NCBI GenBank assembly: GCA_030066455.1
Contig: JASJBQ010000062.1
Coordinates: forward strand, 1-13,717
DNA: 13,717 nt
Source of the DNA: Desulfobacterales bacterium
Lineage (GTDB): Bacteria > Desulfobacterota > Desulfobacteria > Desulfobacterales > UBA5852
Direction of reading: 5' to 3'
The notes below the pieces were generated by a model, which was given only the letters and a program-made list of their open reading frames with translations, was not told the origin of the DNA and ran no database searches. Position numbers and translations under genes: made by a program. Numbering within the stretch: the first letter of the stretch is position 1; each line of letters opens with the position of its first letter. Positions 8,371 to 13,717 of this stretch are shown in pieces.

Positions 8371-8378
8371 AGTAGATG
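8350..8378 (+). promoter_or_regulatory. Candidate promoter of tRNA-Thr inside the mfd 5' end
   Basis: TTGATT (8350-8355) and TAGATG (8373-8378) are separated by exactly 17 bases, and the tRNA 5' end is 12 bases past the -10. The stretch between the -10 and the tRNA is G/C-rich (GGGGGCCG), as expected of a stringently controlled stable-RNA promoter. The -10 is only a 3/6 match, so the call rests mostly on geometry. The element overlaps the first codons of mfd on the other strand. Confidence 0.4.
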
Positions 8379-8389
8379 GGGGCCGTTAA

Positions 8390-8465
8390 GCCGGCGTAGC
8401 TCAGTTGGTAGAGCAGCTGATTCGTAATCAGCAGGTCAGCGGTTCAAGTCCGCTCGCCGGCTCCA
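8390..8465 (+). tRNA. tRNA-Thr, anticodon CGT
   Basis: The 76-base gene folds into a full cloverleaf. The acceptor stem GCCGGCG (8390-8396) pairs perfectly with CGCCGGC (8455-8461). The D-stem GCTC/GAGC is at 8399-8402 and 8411-8414. The anticodon stem GCTGA/TCAGC encloses loop TTCGTAA with CGT at 8423-8425. The variable loop is AGGTC, and the T-arm AGCGG-TTCAAGT-CCGCT is at 8438-8454. The discriminator base is T (8462) and the CCA end is genome-encoded (8463-8465). CGT reads the threonine codon ACG. The gene is divergent from mfd. A T6 run at 8478-8483 may help termination, but no separate hairpin precedes it. Confidence 0.97.
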
Positions 8466-8890
8466 CCGCGAATGTCGTTTTTTCTTTCAGCGCGATACGG
8501 GAGTGCTTGCACGCCCACGGGCGTCGAACCCGCCGATGAACAAGGCCACCCTCCCTTAGTATACTTACCTGCCGATTACAAGCCGGCCATGGCCCTTCCG
8601 GCGTCGCGTTTTGCGTGACAAGACCCGACCGGCAGCAACGACCCGGCGTGTACCCGGCGTTAGCGCCAGTCTTGTGTTCCTGACCCGGCCGACAAATCGC
8701 CCGGCGAATGCTTCGCAATCCGCCGCCCCAGGAGTGCAGGGTGTATCATATAGATTTTTTTACATTTTTTTCTTGAAATCCCCATGGCTCTTTTATATGA
8801 ATGATTTAGTAACAGACAACGCCTTGGTATACGGGATCCCGGACCCGGCCAATTTGCGTTTTTCTGATGTCAGCATGGATGAGGAATTCA
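8466..8890. other. Gene-poor stretch between tRNA-Thr and the small ORF
   Basis: No confident gene is visible in these 425 bases. The first part is G/C-rich, with a small perfect hairpin ACGCC-CACG-GGCGT (about 8510-8523) and several CCCGGC-type words between 8640 and 8710. After 8745 the sequence turns abruptly A/T-rich, with T7 runs, and probably contains a promoter (8773-8801). A 35-codon frame from ATG 8797 to TGA 8907 (starting MNDLVTDNALVYG) overlaps the next ORF by 17 bases but has no ribosome binding site. It cannot be translated if the proposed promoter is real. I see no integrase or attachment-site repeat beside the tRNA. Confidence 0.5.
8773..8801 (+). promoter_or_regulatory. Candidate sigma-70 promoter for the small ORF (and perhaps ihfA)
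   Basis: TTGAAA (8773-8778, 5/6 match) is followed after 17 bases by TATGAA (8796-8801, 4/6 match), in the A/T-rich patch upstream of the 54-residue ORF. Transcription would start around 8808, giving a leader of about 80 bases. It is a weak prediction by eye. Confidence 0.3.
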
Positions 8891-9055
8891 ATGGATCTCG
8901 ATGAGACTGCTCTCAAGGACGAAATTAACCGGATCGCGAATAAAATCGACGGCATCATGGCAAAGGTGAATCGCCTCTATCCGCTGCAGGAGCTTAAATC
9001 GCCCTCGGAAAACAATGTGCCCCGAAACGCGGACGAGACACCCAAGGTTTCCTGA
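8891..9055 (+). CDS. Small hypothetical protein, 54 residues
   Basis: I do not recognise this protein. The ATG at 8891 has a strong Shine-Dalgarno, GAGGA at 8881-8885, five bases upstream, which is why this start is preferred to the longer frame from 8867. The first 35 residues look like an amphipathic helix rich in Asp, Glu, Lys, Ile and Leu (MDLDETALKDEINRIANKID, then GIMAKVNRLYPLQEL) and could form a coiled coil. The last 19 residues are polar and probably disordered. No signal peptide, membrane segment, cysteine pair or catalytic motif is present. It ends 96 bases before the ihfA start and points the same way, so the two could share a transcript. The coding call rests on the ribosome binding site and helical pattern only. 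Confidence 0.55.
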   Translation: MDLDETALKDEINRIANKIDGIMAKVNRLYPLQELKSPSENNVPRNADETPKVS

Positions 9056-9070
9056 CCGTTTAATTTCCCG

Positions 9071-9105
9071 TTGACCTTTCGGGTCAAGTCATTTATTTAT
9101 ATAAG
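9071..9105 (+). promoter_or_regulatory. Dyad and candidate promoter upstream of ihfA
   Basis: TTGACC (9071-9076) and GGTCAA (9082-9087) form a perfect 6-base inverted repeat around TTTCG. The left half also matches a sigma-70 -35 (TTGACC, 5/6). Possible -10 elements in the A/T-rich stretch that follows are TATTTA at 9094 (17-base spacing, weak match) or TATAAG at 9100 (better match, but 23 bases away). The dyad could be a repressor operator over the -35, or a short hairpin ending the upstream transcript. TCAA-N4-TT (9084-9093) matches the core of the IHF consensus but not its flanks. Confidence 0.4.
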
Positions 9106-9151
9106 AATATTCGCGCTACGCATCAATGGAACTCGGCTGGTAGGAGGTGCC

Positions 9152-9436
9152 ATGGCATTAACGAAAAGTGACATCGTCGCTAGGGTCCACGAACTTGGCT
9201 TCACCAAGAAGAAATCGGTTGAAATCATCGAGTCACTGCTGGAAATTATGAAATCGACCCTCGAACAAGGCGATGATATTCTCATATCGGGATTCGGGAA
9301 ATTTTGCGTGAAAAGCAAGAACAAACGACGCGGCCGCAACCCGGCGACCGGCTCGGATCTGATCCTCAGAGAGCGAAAAGTTGTCACCTTCAAATGCTCC
9401 GGCAAACTCCGCAATCGAATCAATGGCAATGGATAA
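9152..9436 (+). CDS. ihfA: Integration host factor, alpha-type subunit
   Basis: IHF is a small DNA-bending protein of the HU/IHF family that acts in the nucleoid and assists sigma-54 promoters, recombination and replication. The 94-residue product begins MALTKSDIVARVHELGFTKK, very like E. coli IHF-alpha. It carries the family signature ISGFGKF (45-51), the beta-arm GRNPATG (61-67) with the DNA-intercalating Pro64, and VVTFKCSGKLRNRI at the end. The start is fixed by a near-perfect Shine-Dalgarno (AGGAGG at 9142-9147) four bases before the ATG. The frame extends upstream to 9071 without a ribosome binding site, and homology stops at this Met. The alpha assignment over beta or HU rests on the N-terminus and on resemblance by eye. 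It converges with the two-component operon across a 423-base gap. Confidence 0.88.
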   Translation: MALTKSDIVARVHELGFTKKKSVEIIESLLEIMKSTLEQGDDILISGFGKFCVKSKNKRRGRNPATGSDLILRERKVVTFKCSGKLRNRINGNG

Positions 9437-9859
9437 GTTCTTCTCTGCTTTGCTTCCCGGCGCAGGGACGGGCCGCAAACACCTGTCGTTTCCCTTTCTT
9501 GCGAGGGCCGGGCATCAGGCCGGCCTCTCCGGTCCCCCCGCACGTGCCATCTTAACCGTGAGCGCACACCACCACCAAACCTTCTGAAACAAGCCGTTCG
9601 TCGCATTGATCCCATCAGGCCCACGGGAAATAGGGTATCGAGGGCCGCTCGGCGTCGGTCGCTTGATCGGCACGTTGCTGAGGCCCGCTGACGCGTTGGT
9701 CTGCCAAAGGAAGAATAACCGCTGGGTTGTGCCGGTTCGAGCCCGGCCGACGGGAGAGATTCAGGGCCGCTTAGGCTTTAGGCGGGGCGGAGTTGGCTGG
9801 CGGTCGCGGATCACAGCAAGCCCAGGTCTTGCGGGACACTTGGTATTCGACCGCCCAGC
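9437..9859. other. Convergent intergenic region between ihfA and the response regulator
   Basis: These 423 bases hold no confident gene. Both flanking genes end here, but neither has an obvious intrinsic terminator. A GGCCGG (9506-9511) / CCGGCC (9520-9525) hairpin with an 8-base loop follows ihfA without a T-run. A tRNA T-arm-like hairpin lies at 9731-9747. The direct repeat TTAGGC/TTTAGGC occurs near 9771-9783. An open frame on the plus strand (9606-9863) has no recognisable protein pattern and no ribosome binding site. Confidence 0.5.
9731..9747 (+). other. Orphan tRNA T-arm-like hairpin
   Basis: GCCGG (9731-9735), loop TTCGAGC and CCGGC (9743-9747) match a tRNA T-arm exactly, including the invariant GGTTCGA-N-CC core. 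A possible 3' acceptor strand CGACGGG (9748-9754) could pair imperfectly with CCCGCTG (9684-9690) at nearly the right distance. The part between does not form a D-arm or anticodon arm, and no CCA follows. It is a decayed tRNA remnant or a chance match, not a working tRNA. Confidence 0.3.
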
Positions 9860-11248
9860 CTAGAGCATGATTTCATAGGCCTTTATCTTGCTGAGCAGTG
9901 AAGGGATGCTGATTTCGAGCAATTTGGCCGCCTGGGTGCGGTTTCCACCGGTCGATTCCAGAGCCCGGGTGATCAACCGCTTTTCGACGATCTTCTGCGC
10001 TTTTTTCAGCGAGAAGCCTTCAAAAAAATCATCCATGCGATTGGACGCCCGTTTGATACCGAACTCCATCGGCAGGTTCTCCGGCAGGATGATATGTTTG
10101 TCCGCCAGGACGACCGCGCGCTCGATGATATTCTCCAGTTCGCGTACATTGCCGGGCCATTTGTGATCCAGCAAAATGGTCATCGCGCCGGGGGATATCC
10201 CCTCGATGTTTTTTTGAAATTGATTCTTGAAATTATTGATAAAGAACTGGCATAGGAGCGGGATGTCGCCTGAACGCTCCCGTAGAGGCGGCAGATGAAT
10301 CCGCAGAACGTTCAAGCGGTAAAAAAGGTCTTCGCGGAAACGCCCGGCCCGGACCTCCTCATCCAGATCTTTGGCCGTGGCAGCGATCACCCGCACATCG
10401 ACGCGGATGGTTTTGGCCCCGCCGACGGGCCGGACCTCGTTCTCCTGAAGGACCCGCAACAGCTTGACCTGCAGAGAAATCGGAAGCTCGCCGATCTCGT
10501 CTAAAAAAATGGTCCCACCGTCGGCTTCCTGAAAAAGGCCCTTTTTGTTGCGGTCGGCGCCCGTAAAGGCCCCCTTGACATACCCGAACAACTCGCTTTC
10601 CAGAAGACTTTCCGGTATGCCGCCGCAATTGACCGGGACCATGTTACCGTCTTTACGGGCGCCGGCATAGTGAATGCCCCGGGCTACGAGTTCTTTGCCG
10701 GTACCGCTCTCCCCCGTCACCAATACGGTGGTGTCATACTGCGCGGCTTTCATGCCCAGGCTGAAAACCATTTTCATGGCTTGGCTGTTGCCGATCATGT
10801 TGCCGAACTGGTAATTGTTGCTGATCTCCTGAATCCGCTCCTTCAGCCGGAGGTTTTCCCTCTTGAGACTCTCGCGCTCTTCGGCTTTCTTCAGCGCCAG
10901 GTAGACTTCGTCCGGCTTGAACGGTTTGGAGATGAAATCATAGGCGCCCAGTTTCATAGCCTCAATGGCCGTGTCGATGGTGCCGTAGGCCGACATCATG
11001 ATGACCGTCGAGGATTCCGTCATGATGCGGGCATCGTTCAAAAAAGCCATGCCGTCCTTTTGCGGCATCTTGATGTCGCAAAGGATGTAATCGAAATGCC
11101 CGGTTTTGACCTTTTTCAGCCCTTCCTGGCCGTCTTTGGCCGTATCGATACGGTATCCCATTTTTTTCAACATGGCGGAAAGCATGTGGCGCATGTTTTC
11201 TTCATCATCGATAATCAACAGGCTCTTGGCCTCATTGGACTGCGTCAT
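9860..11248 (-). CDS. Sigma-54-dependent response regulator (NtrC/AtoC family)
   Basis: This cytoplasmic transcription activator should be phosphorylated by the overlapping sensor kinase and then drive open-complex formation at sigma-54 promoters. The 462-residue product has a receiver domain (about 8-122) with the acidic pair D14/D15, phospho-acceptor D58 (in LCDIKMP), S86 and K108. An AAA+ domain (about 148-385) carries Walker A GESGTGKE (179-186), the sigma-54-contacting GAFTGA loop (226-231), Walker B GGTIFLDE (244-251) and the arginine-rich FREDLFYRL. A Fis-type helix-turn-helix lies at about 433-458 (GGNRTQAAKLLEISIPSLLS). All motifs needed for activity are intact. The ATG at 11248 lies 17 bases inside the end of the kinase gene, implying translational coupling. 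The target genes cannot be told from this sequence; no clear -24/-12 promoter was seen nearby. Confidence 0.93.
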   Translation of the reverse strand: MTQSNEAKSLLIIDDEENMRHMLSAMLKKMGYRIDTAKDGQEGLKKVKTGHFDYILCDIKMPQKDGMAFLNDARIMTESSTVIMMSAYGTIDTAIEAMKLGAYDFISKPFKPDEVYLALKKAEERESLKRENLRLKERIQEISNNYQFGNMIGNSQAMKMVFSLGMKAAQYDTTVLVTGESGTGKELVARGIHYAGARKDGNMVPVNCGGIPESLLESELFGYVKGAFTGADRNKKGLFQEADGGTIFLDEIGELPISLQVKLLRVLQENEVRPVGGAKTIRVDVRVIAATAKDLDEEVRAGRFREDLFYRLNVLRIHLPPLRERSGDIPLLCQFFINNFKNQFQKNIEGISPGAMTILLDHKWPGNVRELENIIERAVVLADKHIILPENLPMEFGIKRASNRMDDFFEGFSLKKAQKIVEKRLITRALESTGGNRTQAAKLLEISIPSLLSKIKAYEIML

Positions 11249-12818
11249 GGCTTCGTTTCCATTCCGTGTGGTTGGTTACATCTTCGGCCGCTTCGGCCAG
11301 GGGCAGGCGGATACGCATGGTCGTGCCATGCATCTCGTTGCTGAAGGCCTGGATGGTCCCCCCGAACCCCTCGATAATGGCAAAACTGACCGATAGCCCC
11401 AGCCCCGTTCCCCGTCCGGGATCTTTGGTGGTGTAAAACGGATCGAAAATGTACTCGAGAGCCTCCTCAGGAATACCGGCGCCATTGTCGCTAAACTGGA
11501 CTTCCACCCAGGATTTGCCAGCCTGCGCGGTACCGCTATCAAGGGCGGTTTGAATGATGACGCGGTTCTCATCCGGAGAATCCAGGCCTTCGAAACTGTC
11601 GGCGGCATTCAAGATCAAATTCAGGAAAACCTGACGGAGTTGCCGACCGTCGGCCATAACTTGGTCTTTCTCAGCACCCAGGTCAAGCGTGAATTTGAGC
11701 CCTGTGAAAAGGGGCTGAAAATGGCAGATCTCCTCGAGTTCGGACAACAGCGGGTGGATCTGGACAAGGGTTTGCACATGGTCGGCGGGCCGCGCGAAAT
11801 CCAGAAGCTGGCGGATGATCGCATTGATGCGCTCGACTTCGACTTCCGTACGCTGAATAAATTCGTCTTTTTCTTCCACCGCCATGTCAGCGTCTTTCAG
11901 CAAGTCCAAATACCCCTTGATGATACCGATCGGATTCCCGATCTCATGGGCGATACCGGCCGACAACCGCCCCACCGATGCCAGTTTTTCCGCCCGTATC
12001 AGCTCCCTTTGGGCTTTCTCCAGTTCCAGATTGGCTTTTTCCAGCGAGGAGACCGAAGCCTGCAGTTTTTCCTTGTCCCCTGAAATCCGCATAAACATGC
12101 GATTGAGCGACTTGGAAAGCTTGCTGAATTCGTTGTCTTCCTCGTCAATGAGGAAAAAGGCGTCCTCGGATTCACGGTGTTCTTCGGCGCGCGCCACAAG
12201 ACGCTGGATCGGTTTGACGGTAACCTGGTTGAGCCGGTAGACGCCCAGGATGGTCAGTATCGCCGTATTGATAAGGATGTAAATCAAAAAGATGTGTTGG
12301 GTTCGCCTTAGAATGCCATGGAGCGACTCAAGGGGCAGTAAGATGGCCGCACCGGCCCCGGCCCCTTCTTCCCTCAATGGCGCCGCGATCAATATATAGC
12401 CGGGTTGCTGCCAGAAAACATGGCGGATCGAGCTGTAGGTGGTGATCGATTCGACCCCTTGGGTGGCGGCCAGTTCGGCTGATAGAAGCATCTCTTCGGT
12501 GGGGGTGTAGGCGGGGCCTTCGCCCATATAGCGCCCGTCGGGACCGTGGATCACAAAACTGGCGATGCCGGCATTCTTTAGAGTGAATTCGAGCGATTGC
12601 ACGCTTTCCGGACCGGTCAGCGTGGTTTCGTTTGCCGTGCGCTGATAGCGAATCAACTTCGCCATCATGGCAAGCATATTACGACCTCTGCGGATCTCGG
12701 CGTCGATCAGGACCTCCTGGGTCACGATCAGCATGACGAAATTGATCAGCAGCATACCCAGTAACAGCAGGAAGGCGATATTGATCGTAATGCTCGTCCG
12801 CAGACTTTTTAAAATCAT
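11232..12818 (-). CDS. Membrane sensor histidine kinase
   Basis: This is the sensor partner of the downstream sigma-54 response regulator, acting in the inner membrane. The 528-residue product has a first membrane helix at about 11-33, a periplasmic sensing region of about 140 residues (34-174) and a second membrane helix at about 175-194. A HAMP-like linker (about 195-250) and a coiled coil (about 250-280) follow. The HisKA domain has phospho-acceptor His291 in SAGIAHEIGNP. The ATP-binding domain shows the N box (N404 in NLILNAADSF), DNGAGIP (444-450), FDPFYTTK and GRGTGLGLS (468-476). The H-box sequence is typical of NtrB/ZraS-like kinases. The sensing domain has no motif I can name; a dCache/sCache-like fold is plausible by length. 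It is the first gene after the rRNA operon terminator, about 380 bases away, and overlaps the regulator gene by 17 bases. Confidence 0.93.
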   Translation of the reverse strand: MILKSLRTSITINIAFLLLLGMLLINFVMLIVTQEVLIDAEIRRGRNMLAMMAKLIRYQRTANETTLTGPESVQSLEFTLKNAGIASFVIHGPDGRYMGEGPAYTPTEEMLLSAELAATQGVESITTYSSIRHVFWQQPGYILIAAPLREEGAGAGAAILLPLESLHGILRRTQHIFLIYILINTAILTILGVYRLNQVTVKPIQRLVARAEEHRESEDAFFLIDEEDNEFSKLSKSLNRMFMRISGDKEKLQASVSSLEKANLELEKAQRELIRAEKLASVGRLSAGIAHEIGNPIGIIKGYLDLLKDADMAVEEKDEFIQRTEVEVERINAIIRQLLDFARPADHVQTLVQIHPLLSELEEICHFQPLFTGLKFTLDLGAEKDQVMADGRQLRQVFLNLILNAADSFEGLDSPDENRVIIQTALDSGTAQAGKSWVEVQFSDNGAGIPEEALEYIFDPFYTTKDPGRGTGLGLSVSFAIIEGFGGTIQAFSNEMHGTTMRIRLPLAEAAEDVTNHTEWKRSHDAVQ

Positions 12819-13197
12819 GCGTGGCTGTTTCCTGACGAACGGACCGCCAATCGGTCATTGCAAGAAGCACTCGGCATTCAACTTCCTGAACGGCATCCAA
12901 GAGGAGGCTATAGCGCATAACGGCCGGATACGATTCGGTCGGGCTCAAACCCTTAGGGCCAAGGCAGGCCCCTGATACCAAGTGATCAGGTAGCACAGGC
13001 CATGACGAAAATCAAACGGGTAGAGAAATATCGATTAAATTCGATATGTTTTGTATCGGAAGCAATCGGATACGCGCATGGCGCCGATGGTCGAAACCGA
13101 ACCATGGGCATCGCGCGCCAAGATGACCGGCGGCGGAATGAACGTCCTCAATGGCGACCTGCGGCTCCAACCGCAAGCGAAAAACGGACTGCTGGAT
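12819..13197. other. Leader region upstream of the sensor kinase
   Basis: This stretch of 379 bases between the kinase start and the rRNA terminator has no confident gene. It probably holds the promoter of the two-component operon. Visible structures are an inverted repeat CCTGAT/ATCAGG (12971-12976 and 12985-12990), GGGCC/GGCCC (12956-12960 and 12967-12971), and an A/T-rich operator-like dyad at 13028-13047. Frames in it (for example minus 12679-12996) become Arg-rich shadows of the kinase gene and are not believable. Confidence 0.5.
13028..13047. promoter_or_regulatory. A/T-rich operator-like dyad upstream of the kinase operon
   Basis: ATATCGA (13028-13034) and TCGATAT (13041-13047) are perfect inverted repeats separated by TTAAAT. 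A dyad of this size and spacing is typical of a dimeric transcription factor site. It sits about 210 bases upstream of the kinase start. On the minus strand it includes TTTAAT, a 5/6 match to a -10 box, but no suitable -35 was found. Confidence 0.4.
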
Positions 13198-13244
13198 AAA
13201 AAAAAAGCCCGATGCCGTTATGGTGTTGTTTACGGCATCGGGCT
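13198..13244 (-). terminator. Intrinsic terminator of the rRNA operon
   Basis: On the minus strand a perfect 13-base-pair stem (13232-13244 with 13206-13218) closes a 13-base loop and is followed directly by a run of nine T (A run at 13198-13206 on the plus strand). It begins 12 bases after the 5S rRNA end and is a textbook Rho-independent terminator. Confidence 0.95.
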
Positions 13245-13256
13245 TAACGAAAGATT

Positions 13257-13372
<116 letters not shown>

Positions 13373-13474
13373 AAAGCGGTATAAACCTTAAGTTGTCTAC
13401 AATCTGGGTATCATCTACAAAAAAACTGCCGCTGCGCTCATAATCGCGATCAGGCCAATTGCAACACTTGTTTT

Positions 13475-13717
<243 letters not shown>

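Noticed and set aside
8428..8718. Minus-strand frame of 96 codons ending in a PASGLEPLTC-like sequence
   Set aside because: Its end is the antisense translation of the tRNA-Thr gene, a well-known false ORF; the rest is Arg/Pro/Gly-rich with no ribosome binding site.
8390..8760. Genomic island or prophage insertion at tRNA-Thr
   Set aside because: No integrase, no repeat of the tRNA 3' end and no mobile-element genes are seen; the flanking genes are housekeeping.
9506..9525. GGCCGG/CCGGCC hairpin as the ihfA terminator
   Set aside because: Only six base pairs with an 8-base loop, and a C-rich rather than T-rich tail follows. It may contribute to Rho-dependent termination but cannot be called an intrinsic terminator.
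9606..9863. Plus-strand frame of 85 codons in the ihfA/response-regulator gap
   Set aside because: It reads through the T-arm-like hairpin, has no ribosome binding site, and its Arg/Gly-rich composition is typical of random G/C-rich sequence.
12679..12996. Minus-strand frame of 105 codons overlapping the kinase start
   Set aside because: It overlaps the first 47 codons of the sensor kinase out of frame and turns Arg/Asp-rich there; there is no ribosome binding site or recognisable pattern.
12819..13020. Sigma-54 (-24/-12) promoter for the kinase operon
   Set aside because: A TGGCCC word is present on the minus strand in the leader, but no GC dinucleotide follows at the required spacing, so the element does not fit the consensus.

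Overview
The window looks like chromosomal DNA of a GC-rich Gram-negative bacterium. The best guess is a member of the Desulfobacterota (a Desulfosarcina/Desulfococcus-like sulfate reducer). This rests on the gene order mfd - SurA-type lipoprotein - surA - rodZ-like - recO, on the NtrC-type regulation, and on the general style of the proteins; it is inference, since no search could be run. Almost everything protein-coding is on the minus strand. The exceptions are a tRNA-Thr gene, a small ORF and ihfA, which point right in the middle of the window.

Layout, left to right: the 5' part of recO (minus, cut by the left edge); mgtE magnesium channel (minus); a RodZ-like membrane protein with an N-terminal helix-turn-helix (minus); surA periplasmic chaperone/peptidyl-prolyl isomerase (minus); a SurA-N-like lipoprotein without a PPIase domain (minus); mfd transcription-repair coupling factor (minus). 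Then a divergent tRNA-Thr(CGT) (plus), about 425 bases without a confident gene, a 54-residue small ORF with a good Shine-Dalgarno (plus), and ihfA (plus). A 423-base convergent intergenic region follows. Next comes a two-component system (minus) whose membrane sensor kinase overlaps a sigma-54-activating response regulator. A gene-poor stretch of about 380 bases leads to the end of a ribosomal RNA operon on the minus strand: intrinsic terminator, 5S rRNA, spacer, and the 3' part of 23S rRNA cut by the right edge inside the sarcin-ricin loop.

The left block is mainly cell-envelope and DNA-repair housekeeping: Mfd and RecO in repair, the SurA pair in outer-membrane protein folding, the RodZ-like protein in cell shape, and MgtE in magnesium entry. 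The right block holds regulation (IHF, a DNA-bending protein that commonly assists sigma-54 promoters, beside an NtrC-family activator with its kinase) and stable RNA. I found no mobile element, CRISPR array or clearly undescribed system. The most useful leads are the back-to-back mfd/tRNA-Thr arrangement with almost no spacer, a ten-base C tract inside the rodZ-like coding sequence, several strong intergenic inverted repeats, the small ORF before ihfA, and an orphan tRNA T-arm-like hairpin between ihfA and the response regulator.
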